Assembly: GCF_014066305.1 (NCBI RefSeq)
Contig: NW_023501102.1
Span: 186,001 to 250,000 of the forward strand
Source of the DNA: Letharia columbiana
Lineage: Eukaryota > Ascomycota > Lecanoromycetes > Lecanorales > Parmeliaceae
DNA length: 64,000 nucleotides
Reading direction: 5' to 3'
The notes under the pieces were generated by a model. It saw nothing but the letters and a program-made list of their open reading frames with translations. It made no database searches and was not told where the DNA came from. Made by a program: the position numbers and the translations under genes. Shown in pieces: positions 37,481 to 47,379 of this stretch. Every line of letters starts with the position of its first letter. Position 1 is the first letter of the stretch.

Positions 37481-39521
37481 ATTTACTCTTTAAATAGCCT
37501 TCGTTATCTCTCTTATATACTCTTTAGCGCGATAATCTTCTAAAATCTTCTTATAAAACTTATATATCGAAAAAGTACTCGCCTTTAGTAAGTTTAATCT
37601 TCGCCGATTATATCTCGACTATATAAGTATTAAGATAAATTATTAATTATTATCGCCGCTAGAATAATTATTAAATTGGCTTTAAGTGTTATTAGTACTA
37701 GTTAGAGCCGTATAGATAATCGATATAATAATTAAATCAAAAGTTATTTTCTAATCTATTATAATTTCTAATATCTTACTAAGTTATCTCGAATATAAAA
37801 AGAGAAAGAAAAATAGAAATCTTCTCGATAATATAGCGAAATAGCTAATATTTATAGAATAAACTATATCGTTTAGAGAGATAGTATGCTTATTAATACT
37901 TATTCTTCTCGAGTTTTTAAAATACTTTATTCTTAACGTTAAAAATCTATCTTTTCGTCGTAATTAACTTTATATAAACGAGTTTAATTATTTAATAAAT
38001 AATGTAATTAAGTAGATCTATAAAGAATAGTCTATTAATATCAATACTACGAGGATTATTTCTCTTTTAATACTCTAATTTATACTCGAAAGTATAAATA
38101 ATCTTATCTACTTCGTTAGTAATCTTTTCTACTAACTATTTAATAGATATATAATAATTTATAATAGTCTTAATTAGAGAATAACTACTCTTACCCCGTT
38201 AAGTGAAGTTATAGTCGAGATTTAATTACTCTTTAGTATATATTATAATAAATTAATACTTCTATTATTAATAGAAACTAATTAAATAATTCTATTTCTT
38301 CTAATATAATTGATTAAGTAAAATATTACGATTTCGCTCTATATCCTCGAGGGTTTTTAATTAAATTCACTTTTATATTAGATTCATTAATAACTTCCTT
38401 ATTAAAAGCGGATATCTCTCGCGAGTTAGTCTCTTCTTAATTATTTTAGCTATATATTAATTATATAGCTAAAGAAAATAGTCGCTATCTAATTTATTTA
38501 GATAATGACTAAGTATTTAAGTAACCTTTATACTTACTTAAGTAATTATACTCATCTAATCATTTAATAATATAAGTAGATTCGTTCTTTTCTTAATTAT
38601 TGCTGCTATTAATCCCGCCGCAAAATCGCCTAGTAAAATCGCAGGTCCTCTATAATTGTTATAGAAAAATAAGTCTCTTATATAGTCGTTTATAAATAGA
38701 AAGGCCTTAATAGATTTAGACTCGATAAAATAATAGTCGATCGAAATGGTCTTTAAGGTGTTGGTTATATAAATAAGTACTGATAGAGATAGGTTATTCT
38801 CATTTATATTGAATATAGTATTCGTGATGATTATAAAATGGCTGGCAAATTTTCTCGCTAAGCAAATTTGATTGGGATTGGTAAAGAAAAAGAACTCTAC
38901 TTCTTGCGATTCGCGAGTGTTATTGTTTATCATATACTTTTTCTTGATATAAACCTTAAAACCCTTAATTTTAAGTGTGCGTAAGACGTACTGCAGTTCT
39001 TTATACGATCCTCTTACGGCCTTTATTACGAAGGTTATAGTACTCTTTAGAGTTAAGTCTTAATCCCTTAATCTTCATTATCCTCCTTACTTCGGCGAAT
39101 GGAATGGCTGCTATTAGAAGGTCTCGTTCTTTCTCTTTCGAGAGGTCTTTATTAGGATTCCGATAAAAGTGGTTTGGAAGAATAAAAGGATTATTTAGTA
39201 TATTGTAATTGTGGGTATCCTTTAATACGTTGATTCTCCACTCCGCGTCTCGTTTATAGTATCGAATCTTGATTTTATATGGGTAATAGTTGTAGTTAAC
39301 ATTATTGTGTGGCCGGTACCGAGTATCGTCGATAAGCTTACGGGTATTTCGTATCTTCTTTTTATAACGTTAATAGAGTATTATCTAAATCTCGCGGACT
39401 TTATACTCGCTATAACTAGTCACTACAGTAAACTCTTACGTATAAGATTAGTTCTTAAGACGTAGGATTATAGTATCCTTATTAGAAAAGACCTCGCTAT
39501 TAATAGGGGCACGCTTGTGGG

Positions 39522-39649
39522 AGTTGACAGGGGTTGCCTAGCCAACAACACTAGTGGGCCTTGGCCATGGTAGATATCTGGCCCTGCACCAGCCATACAT
39601 AGTAGTCATCCTCTTCTACCCACACGAGCCTGGTCATTCTTGTTCTTTG
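39522..39649 (+). repeat. Left LTR of gag-only element
   Basis: It starts 'agttgacaggggttgcctag' and ends 'cattcttgttctttg'. It is unmutated apart from a possible single change against the right copy. Confidence 0.93.
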
Positions 39650-39753
39650 GAGGTCCTTGCCCGGATTTCTTGTGGCCTTGAAGAACGATCATACTCCTAT
39701 CATTCATTGTCTTTCAGTTCAGTCACATCATCACATCAGTCACATCATCAGTC

Positions 39754-40737
39754 ATGCCGAATCAGTCACGTCCGACATTCGATTTTTGTCGTACTTATAA
39801 CGGTTCAGAACCAGCCTCCCATTGGCTGAAGCGTCTTGAGTTTGAGTTGCGAGGAGATTCTTGGAGTGGAATCATTGCCCCGGAGCACTATTTGAGCTCT
39901 GTGGATCTACTTCTTATAGGGGACGCAGCCGATTGGGTAGAGTCTTCACCAGAAATCAGTACGCTTTTCGCCGGATCTCATACCAGCGAGTCATTGAATC
40001 GATTCCTCTCGCTCTTCAAAGAGCGCTTTCCTACCAAGTCTATCGAGACAATTCCGACTACCTTTTCGGAAGAACTCGAAGGCTTACATCAGAATGCCGA
40101 GGAGTCACTCACTTCATACTATTAGCGTACGATATAAATCACATATCGTTTCGAGGCCCGTGATCGTCTTCCCGGAGGCCCACCCCTATCAATCCTCGAG
40201 TCGTCAATACTGGACTTGATCTATAGTGCGTTTCTCAAAGGTTTACAAGATCTCGAGCTCCGGCGTGAGGCTATTCGGGGAACTATTACTGGAATATCTC
40301 TACACTCGACATTTGTGTCTATGAAACAGGTATACAAATCACGATTGGTTATTAGAAAGATCGAGTATGAGGAGGTTCAGTTACGGGAGGCCATATTCTA
40401 TAAGAATGTCGTGAAGAGAAATATGTCTACAACTCAGTTGAAATCCATATGAGCTTCTTATTCAGCGGGGAGTCGTGTGCCTAAACAGAGAGTCCCACCA
40501 CAATTTCTACTACCGTCTCCGGATTCTAAGCAAGCTTCTCAGCCAGCGATCGAATCCAAATCAGTCACCTGGGGTACGAGTGGTTTAGGTCCTCGATCCA
40601 TTTTGAAGAAGGATCATTACGAGTCTGTTGCTACTGAAGCTACTGGGGCTGGGGCTGTTGTGGGTGCTGGGAGTGTTAGTGCGTCTGGACCGGTCTATGG
40701 ATATGAAGGATATGGTGTGGATCAGGGTGTTGGCTAG
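39754..40737 (+). pseudogene. Gag-like protein of the miniature LTR element, three in-frame stops
   Basis: A single frame of 328 codons runs from ATG 39,754 to TAG 40,735-40,737. It is broken by TAG at 40,123, TAA at 40,135 and TGA at 40,450. The first two fit Gln codons turned into stops by C-to-T. The N-terminal half reads like a fungal retrotransposon gag domain: 'HWLKRLEFELRGDSW' at about residues 25-39, 'GDAADWVESSPEI' at 60-72, and 'FLSLFKERFPTKS' with 'EELEGLHQNAEESLTSYY' at 89-123. After the stops come 'ITYRFEARDRLPGG' and 'LKGLQDLELRREAIRG'. The C-terminal third is Gly/Ser/Pro-rich. I see no CCHC zinc knuckle and no pol domain. The frame is intact in length, so damage is recent. Confidence 0.8.
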
Positions 40738-40782
40738 GCATGGGCCACATGGTCGTGGGGCTCTTGTTGTTTGTTTGGTAGT

Positions 40783-40910
40783 AGTTGACAGGGGTTGCCT
40801 AGCCAACAACACTAGTGGGCCTTGGCCATGGTAGATATCTGGCTCTGCACCAGCCATACATAGTAGTCATCCTCTTCTACCCACACGAGCCTGGTCATTC
40901 TTGTTCTTTG
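40783..40910 (+). repeat. Right LTR of gag-only element
   Basis: 127 of 128 positions match 39,522-39,649. Followed by 'tgggtagctgg', where the interrupted MULE transposase frame resumes. Confidence 0.93.
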
Positions 40911-40950
40911 TGGGTAGCTGGAAAGATGACGAAAATACGCCTCTTCTTAT

Positions 40951-41455
40951 TTATAACCGTCGTAGTATACTCGATAATATTTATAATATGCGAATAGGCG
41001 AAATAAAGAAAGATAAATAATACGAATAGTCTTAGAAGTTAGATCTGAATAGAATGCGGGGGTATAGGAGAAAGGTAAGCATTTATCTACTTATAAGGCC
41101 TATCGATATTAATCTTCTTACCGATACTAGCGGTCTAGTTATAGTGATTTTTTAGGAAGATAATAGTACATTAACACTCTTATATATATTAGCGAATTTT
41201 GGTGTATATGGCTAATATTACGGCTTAGTAATGGTTATATACGATATAGGCTCTTATTCTACTATTATTACACTGCCTCTGACTTATTTATAACGCACCC
41301 TAAGCACCACGTTGTCGCTCTGAAGGATTACTTCAAAATTAATGAAGTGGGAGGAATTTATCTGAACTTGAAGTCTCTTATATTCGGATGAACAGGCTGG
41401 CGTAACCCCTCATTAAAATTAGGTGGGGCCGAAAGCTTAACGTGTAGATCGTGCG
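40951..41455. other. MULE right subterminal region
   Basis: RIP-mutated to 41,280, then GC-balanced. It is upstream of the MULE transposase on the minus strand, so promoter and 5-prime leader are expected here. No motif can be asserted. Confidence 0.5.
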
Positions 41456-41515
41456 CGGGAGCCACATTAGTGTGGACGGGGGACTGTCGGAGGGGGACTG
41501 TCCGAAGATAAGTTG
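41456..41515 (-). repeat. Right TIR of the MULE
   Basis: Inverted copy of 36,306-36,365 (58 of 60). Read on the minus strand it happens to extend the open frame of the split transposase by a spurious tail to 41,378. Confidence 0.95.
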
Positions 41516-41524
41516 GCGGAGTGT
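41516..41524. repeat. Right 9-bp target-site duplication (GCGGAGTGT)
   Basis: Identical to 36,297-36,305. Confidence 0.95.
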
Positions 41525-41725
41525 CTCGTCCCTGCACTCTGGTTTATCGTAGCGTTTCTTGGCCCATATCCGCAGGTGTTGCTCGAGCACATTCTTACTG
41601 ATGTGAAAGCCGCGCTGAGTAGATAGACGTCGTAAGATCTCTTTGTACTCCTTGTTCTGGTCATGAAGGTGGAGGATGAACTCCTTGTGCGACTCCACGT
41701 CTTTCTTGGGCCGTCCTGGTGGCAT
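41516..41725 (-). pseudogene. DDE integrase-type transposase, N-terminal 70 residues
   Basis: ATG at 41,725 opens the frame 'MPPGRPKKDVESHKEFI'. The segment is basic and helical, with 'KEILRRLSTQRGFHISKNVL' and 'LRIWAKKRYDKP'. This is an HTH pattern like the Clr5-type N-terminal domain found on many fungal proteins. The real sequence ends at codon 70 (Arg of Thr-Leu-Arg), where the MULE begins; the catalytic part resumes in the same phase at 36,305. No stop or frameshift occurs in this piece. Confidence 0.85.
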
Positions 41726-42090
41726 AACTGTAGGAAAGGGAGTACAGGTAGGTGAACCAAGTGCGTACTACTAGGAGGATAGTCGGTAATCGTACAAAGT
41801 CAATTGGATGTGTGGTTGTTGATTGCAGTGGAAATGGGAGGAGTATTTACATTTGGTGGGGTAGACTTGATGGCCACTCCGCAGTCGCGGTTATTAGCGT
41901 GTGCAGAAAACGTTGGAATACTTGGCACTGAGATTATCACACACACACCACCAAAAGTAGTACTGAATAGATGAATCTTCTCCCATATCGCATTCTACCA
42001 CCTTTCTTATTATATTTAAAGCTCCTATATATCTCACTTAGCCAATTTCTATTATTTCGAAATACCTCTCGCAACGATTAAGTATAGTGC
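41726..42090. other. 5-prime flank of the DDE transposase gene
   Basis: Lightly mutated GC-balanced sequence to about 42,000, then AT-rich. It is upstream of the ATG at 41,725, so promoter sequence is expected, but no motif is clear. It contains the 92-bp segment 41,906-41,997 that recurs inverted at 43,335-43,426. Confidence 0.5.
41906..41997 (+). repeat. 92-bp segment, unmutated member of an inverted pair
   Basis: The inverted partner at 43,335-43,426 has the same length. Apparently all differences are C-to-T or G-to-A changes, and the CpG sites in 'aaaacgtt' and 'atatcgc' are retained. It contains (CA)n 41,938-41,947. Confidence 0.9.
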
Positions 42091-42915
42091 TACTTAGTTT
42101 CATGAGGAAACGCGAAATACTAGGAAATGCGAAATTTTTAAATCCGATAAATCCGACTTAGATGGCTACTACTAGCTACCACTACCACTCATTTAAATGG
42201 CTTACTACCATAGTCTATCATAATGGCCAATGCTACGGCATCATAGTCGCTGTCTATAGGCCTGGCATAGTAGGTGTCCCTGCCCTAAACTCAGATGTGG
42301 CCTGTTGTTAGCAGCAGCCCCCACGGGGGCCCTGCGACGTCCCTACGGGGCCCTATTTAGGTACACTATTGTTAGCAACTCAGCTAAAAAAGCTTGGTCC
42401 CGGGGGTTGTCTGCGCTTGACAGCCAGACACCCCTATTTGGACCTAAATAGGGCCCCATAGGGCCCCCGTAGGGACGTCGCAGGGCCCCGTAGGGGCTGC
42501 TGCTAACACCTGGTTTTATCCTGGCGACATATATATCTAAGTAGCATTCGATATTTCGAAGGCTTCACCGCAGGCTTTATCGCAGCAACTACAGTAAGGT
42601 GAAAGAGGTGAAAGTAGTGGAAGAGGTGGAAGAGGTAAGACAGTAGAAGAATAGGTAGTAATAGAAGAGATAGTAGAAGAAGAAGAGGTATGATTTTCAC
42701 GAAGTGGTAGACCGATGAGGCTCAAAAAAAGGGTGAATTGAGTTCTCCGATATAGAAGCCTTGGTAGCAAGAAGGAACCAGATTTTTTCATCCTTATTGT
42801 GCGGAGTTGTCATAGAATTTTGGTGAGAAGTAGGCATTTGAGTGTTGGACCGGACTTATCGGATCTAAAAATTTCGCATTTCCTAGTATTTCGCGTTTTC
42901 TCATGAAACTAAGTA
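42091..42915. mobile_element. Family M MITE, 821 bp, 63-bp TIRs, TA target duplication
   Basis: TIRs 42,093-42,155 and 42,851-42,913 match at 60 of 63 positions ('cttagtttcatgag(g/a)aaacg...'). TA lies on both sides (42,091-42,092 and 42,914-42,915), as in Tc1/mariner-type MITEs. Inside are 'agctaccactaccactca', a nested MITE at 42,306-42,508, and a GAA/GTG purine tract (42,598-42,690). The open minus-strand frames over the tract are low complexity. It is mostly unmutated. No transposase. Confidence 0.85.
42306..42508. mobile_element. Small fold-back MITE (copy 2) nested in family M
   Basis: Ends 'tgttagcagcagcccc' and 'ggggctgctgctaaca'. Long inverted arms carry 'ggccctgcgacgtccctacg' and its complement. 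It interrupts sequence that is continuous at 28,258-28,270. CCTG near both edges may be the target duplication. It matches 10,083-10,238 in reverse orientation. Confidence 0.85.
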
Positions 42916-43275
42916 TAAGAGACTATATTTTTAAGGCGGATATAAGAAAGTTAAATAGAAATCTTAATAAGTGCGATATTTAGAGAGATTTTGAAGACTA
43001 AACTATATTTACTACTATTACTATTATCCTAGAGTTATTAAGATCTTCGCCTATTATTATTAAAACTTAAATATTTTTAAATCTTTCTTAAAGCCCCTAT
43101 CAAAAAATTTAAAAACTTTTTTTTTTTTAAAAAAAAATATTTAATAAAAAAAAAAACTTTTTTTTTTTTTTTTAAATTTTTTTTTTTTTTAATTTTTATT
43201 TTAAATAAAAAAAAAAAAAAATTATAATTTTAAAAAAAAAAAATAAAAAAAATAAAAAAAAAAAAAAAAAAAAAA

Positions 43276-43312
<37 letters not shown>

Positions 43313-43334
43313 AAAAAAAAAAAAAAAAAAAAAA
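42916..43334. other. AT-rich sequence with long A/T homopolymer block
   Basis: From about 43,108 to 43,334 the sequence is almost only A and T, in runs of up to about 20 A. Similar runs lie at 43,481-43,509 and 43,620-43,740. No gene. Assembly quality in such runs is uncertain. Confidence 0.8.
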
Positions 43335-43426
43335 TAGAATACGATATAAGAGAAGATTCATCTATTTAATACTACTTTTAATAATATATATATAATAATC
43401 TCAGTATCAAGTATTTTAACGTTTTC
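43335..43426 (-). repeat. 92-bp segment, RIP-mutated member of an inverted pair
   Basis: Reverse complement of 41,906-41,997 after C-to-T and G-to-A changes. The former (CA)n is now (TA)n. Confidence 0.9.
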
Positions 43427-43769
43427 TTTATACCCCAAAAAAACTATAATATACGTAGAAAGTAAATATTTCCTATATATTAAAAAAAAAAAAAAAAAGA
43501 AAAAAAAAATTAGGATTTGCCTTAAATGGAAGATCGTACTACGCTACGATCTTATTTTCTAATCTTCGATCTAAACGCGAGTATAAACGGGTACTAGTAC
43601 GTTTTAAAAAGAAAGTAGAAAAAAAAAATAAAAAATTTTTAAATCTTTTTTTTTTTTTTTTTTTTATTAAAAAAAAAATAAAAAAAAAAATAAATTTTAA
43701 AAATTTTAAAAAAATTTTTAAAATTTTTAAAAAAAATATAAAAAAATATATATATATAATTTCTACGTT

Positions 43770-45485
43770 CGGAGAGGCGCTAATTTTTCTAAGTTAAATC
43801 GAATTTTAGTTTTTTTTTAAGTTAAATCGAACTCTAATCGCTTACTATACGTTTTTAATCTTACTTTTATTACTATAAAATTAATTTAATCTATATAATA
43901 TATAGATATATATATATAAAGAGAGGCGCGCTAAGATTTAATTAGAAAGATATATTAAGTATAAAGAATTAATTTATAATAATTATCTATAAAAAATAGA
44001 GAAAAACTATATTCTTATAATAAGAAGTATTAAAATATCGAAAAGAAATAAAGATAACGTATTAATTAGTGATATAAATTCTATAATATCTTCTATTATA
44101 GTAAAATCTTTCGAATAATAAGATAGCTATAGATATCGAACGATTTTAATTTATCTAAATATATATTATTTAATATTTCTTCTATAGAGATCTAATTAAC
44201 TATAATCGTCGTAATAGATTCTTCTCTTATAACGTTATTATAGTAATATATTATATTAATATAATAGAGATAATAGATTAAGTTATAGTAGAGATAATAA
44301 ATTAAATTATAATAATATTCTTCGCTTACTAAGTAATAATTTAACGTGAAATCTTAGAGAGCTAAGTCGTATTCTTAATAATAATAGTCTTATTACCGCT
44401 TAATTTCTTCGTAGTATTCTCTATAGTATTCTTCGTAGTATTCTCCATATTCGCCTATTATAATTCCTTCTCTTACTTTTTCTTTTATAGAGTATTAAAT
44501 TAAGTAATTAGTTAAATAATTAATTAAGTAAATAACTAAGTAATTAACTAATAACGCTTACTAAGTAATAATTTAATATAAAATCGTAGAGAGTATATAA
44601 TATAGAATTTTAGAGAGTTAAGTCGTATTCTTAATAATAATAATCTTATTATCGCTTAGTTTCTCTATAATATTCTTTATAATATTCTTCGTATTTATCT
44701 ATTATAATTTCTTCTTTTACTTCTTCTTTTATAGAGTATTAAATTAAGTAACTAGCTAAGTAATTAACTAAGTAAATAATTAAGTAACTAACTAATAATC
44801 TAATTAAGTAGATTACTAAGCTAATAAAATAGATAGTATTAATTAAATAGTTAGTCGAGTATCGCTAACTTAAGTAGAATATATAGAGAAAAACGATAGC
44901 TATAAATTCGTTTAGACTCTTTTTAAAAGTCTTTTAACGCGTTTATAAATAGTAGTAAATAGCTATTAAGCTCGCTTACGACCTCGATTACTATTAATAA
45001 GAGATTTAAAAGACGAGTGAAAGGGATATATATCTTAGATACTTAGTAATATTTAAGTAAGAGATATCGAAGGCGAATTTATTTATAATTAATAGATTAA
45101 TAGAATTATAGAAGAAATATAATTATATAAATAGATAAAAGAATTATTAATCGATCTCGAACGCGTTTAATATAACTACGATATTTAAATATTAATTTAA
45201 TTTACTAATAGTAAATTAAACTTTATTATTTTTATAGCGTTAGAAAGCGTATATTAAGCTCTATAATTTACGAAATTATAAAGAAATAGTATTTATAGAG
45301 AGCTAGTTATTTTAGAGTATAAAACTTCTATATATAAATTTTTAATAAGAAAGCTTAAGAGGGCTAGCGGGCTAACTTAGTTAGTCTAGTTAAAAGACGT
45401 AATAACCTCAAATTAATAATTAGCTATATATATAAATTTAAGATTTTTTAATTTAATTCTATCTTATTCTTTTATATATACTAAT
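43770..45485 (-). repeat. Repeat family P, longest inverted copy
   Basis: Same order as 1,490-3,013. 'ctaagttaaatcgaatttta' lies at 43,789, 'gagaggcgcgctaagat' at 43,921, duplicated 'tacttcttcttttatagag' blocks at about 44,470 and 44,710, and the family terminus at 45,485. Between 44,500 and 44,830 a degenerate 'aagtaattaacta' tandem array is expanded. Confidence 0.65.
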
Positions 45486-46480
45486 ATTTATTATTCTATA
45501 GATTATAAGATTATTATATTTAATTATAAAATTAAAAAGGCTTTTCGCTATAGCCCGTATTAAGTCTTTAAATATAAAAAGATTAATTAATATAATTAGT
45601 ATATTCTTAGCTTATTAAGAGATATAATAAATTATTTTTAAGTAAATTATAAAAGATATTATATTTAATCTTTAATTATAGAGATAATAACTTTTAATAA
45701 TAATATTCTATTATTATTAGAGAGCGATAATAAATAAAGATATCTCTCGTAAAGGCTAATATCTATAAGATTTTTAGACTTCTCGAGATATCGCGTTAAA
45801 GTATTTTTAATTAATATTATATCGAAGAGTAGAAAATAAATATAAAAAGAAAAGAAAATAATCTTAATAATATTAATAAAATAGCTTAAAAATAGAGTAA
45901 TTAAATATTATTTATCTAAGAGTATTAAAATATATAGATTAAACTTTAATCTATAACTTCTTAGAAGTATATTATTATCTTTATATTCTTTAATATATAA
46001 ATTATAGATTATTTTAATATAGAAAATCTTAATATAATATCGTATATTTATATTAAATCTTAATCTTATTAAAAACTTTTAGTATTTATATTCTTATTAT
46101 AAACTTTATTATTTTTATTATTAGATTTAATTTAGATAGAATCTCTTTAATATTAATTAACTAGCTATTTTAAGTAGCTAGTCTATCTTTCTTAAATAAT
46201 AAATATATTCTAAAAGTATAATCTCGAGTCTAGTTATCTTTCTTATAGACGTATTTAAGTATATTAATTACTTAATATATATAAAGAAGATTCTTAAGAG
46301 TTATATTAAGAAATTATTATAATTTAACTCTATATATATGTAATATAAAGATATTTTATCTATGTGATCTATAGATAGTATATACGAAATTAAGCCTACG
46401 CTAGTAGCTCTATAAGTATTTCTAAGATATCTTATAATAATTATCTATAAAAATGAGAAATACTATATTCTTATAGCAGA
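45486..46480. other. AT-rich, RIP-mutated, unassigned
   Basis: No domain or repeat partner recognised. Confidence 0.4.
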
Positions 46481-46739
46481 GTTATATATATAATTTTTGA
46501 AAATTGAAAGGGGTGGGCCGTGCTATTAGTGGTGTGTATTCCCGAAATCTCTTATTGAAATGAAATTTTTAAATAGTATCGAAGCAGTATCGACGTTTCA
46601 TTCTTCAAATATATATCGTTCGTCTTTTTCTCATGTTATTAACTATAATCGTCGTGTAGATTCTTCTTTATCGTTAACTTAATAATATATTATATTAATA
46701 CGATATCGTCGAGATACGTAGAGATAGCGCCAATGTGTT

Positions 46740-47340
46740 TATTTTCGCTTACTGGTGACGTTTAATGGGGGATTTAGGTGTCGTTTTTAACGATATAGTC
46801 TTGTTATCGTTAATTTCTCCGCGTTTTCGTGTATTTTCGTATTTTTTTGTGTTTCTTTCTTATGGTATTGGACTAAGTGCTTACTAGTACTACTAGTAGA
46901 CTGTGGCTTGCTAAGTGCTACTGGTGATTAACTATAGGCCTTCTCGTATATTACTAGCGGTTTTCTAATTTCGATACTTCTTTTCTACTATATTACGTAT
47001 AAATAAATACTTTAATAATCGGTGCGTGAAATCGATAGTTTTCTATCTTGTTATAATTAAGATCGTATGGTAAGTATATTATTGATTCGGAATAAAGTGT
47101 CGATTTCGTGAGTTAATATGGCTCGTTGGGTCTTGTATATATATACTATAACGTAATGTGTCTTTGGTATAAGTTTTTGTGATATCGTGTTTTTAAAGAA
47201 TCGATTTAGACGTATTAAGGTTCGTCTCGTTATTAGGTTCGGTTGGCGTTTCTATTGTGTTAATATGCTTTCGTAACGTCTATAACGTCTGTTCGTAGTG
47301 TTGTGTTCTATTTTTAGAATTTTTGTTTAACTTATATATA
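46740..47340 (+). other. Strand-asymmetric RIP patch (G retained, C-to-T only)
   Basis: The top strand is G/T-rich. TpG is frequent, while CpA is virtually missing over about 600 bp; both are missing elsewhere in mutated parts of the window. Only top-strand cytosines appear to have been deaminated. The underlying element is not recognised and there is no open frame. Confidence 0.75.
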
Positions 47341-47379
47341 TTAATATAATTTTTTTAATTTTAGATTGGCGTTTGTTTA

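Larger units (their letters stand above)
39517..40914 (+). mobile_element. Gag-only miniature LTR retroelement with TSD (about 1.39 kb)
   Basis: LTRs 39,522-39,649 and 40,783-40,910 are 128 bp and differ at one base (ccctg/ctctg). The 5-bp sequence GTGGG flanks the element at 39,517-39,521 and 40,910-40,914, the latter overlapping the last LTR base. Between the LTRs is only a gag-like frame, with no protease, RT or integrase. Near-identical LTRs imply a recent insertion. It must rely on a partner element, like TRIM-type retroelements. The LTR edges 'agttgacagg' and 'ttcttt(g)' do not show the usual TG...CA. Confidence 0.85.
37481..40950 (-). pseudogene. MULE transposase, interrupted by a gag-only LTR element
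   Basis: Read on the minus strand, the N-terminus crosses the retroelement insertion in frame ('FVIFPAT' before it at about 40,930, 'HKRAPINSEVFSNKD' after it at about 39,515). A FLYWCH/FAR1-like DNA-binding region with 'WRINVLKDTHNYN' (about 39,235) comes next, then 'SKEYYNLRNKGRKR' (about 39,030). After a frameshift near 39,010 comes the MULE core 'FFFFTNPNQICLARKF'. Catalytic positions read 'TNTIFNIN' (D-A-T-F-x-T-N in relatives, first Asp now Asn, about 38,815) and 'LLGDFAAGL' (second Asp kept, about 38,605). Four ex-Gln stops lie at 39,360-39,470. The left end is approximate. Confidence 0.85.
36306..41515 (-). mobile_element. Mutator-like DNA transposon (MULE), 5.2 kb including nested element
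   Basis: It is bounded by 60-bp terminal inverted repeats with two mismatches and by perfect 9-bp TSDs. It encodes a RIP-damaged MULE transposase on the minus strand. Without the 1.4-kb retroelement at 39,522-40,909 it would be about 3.8 kb. It sits in codon 70 of the DDE transposase gene, and removing it with one TSD copy leaves an in-frame join. Inner sequence 36,640-38,550 is strongly AT-rich, while the two ends are nearly unmutated. Confidence 0.92.

Noticed and set aside
41378..41515. C-terminal extension of the transposase N-terminal frame
   Set aside because: These codons are the MULE terminal inverted repeat and the MULE subterminal region read through. The real continuation is at 36,305.
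42503..42791. Two minus-strand frames over the purine tract of the MITE
   Set aside because: They are Leu/Ser/Pro low-complexity runs from the CTT-type tract inside a TIR-bounded non-coding element.
43108..43334. Poly-A tail of a LINE
   Set aside because: The block is a mixture of long A and T runs on both strands with no recognisable coding sequence upstream. It looks like decayed low-complexity DNA or an assembly-sensitive homopolymer.
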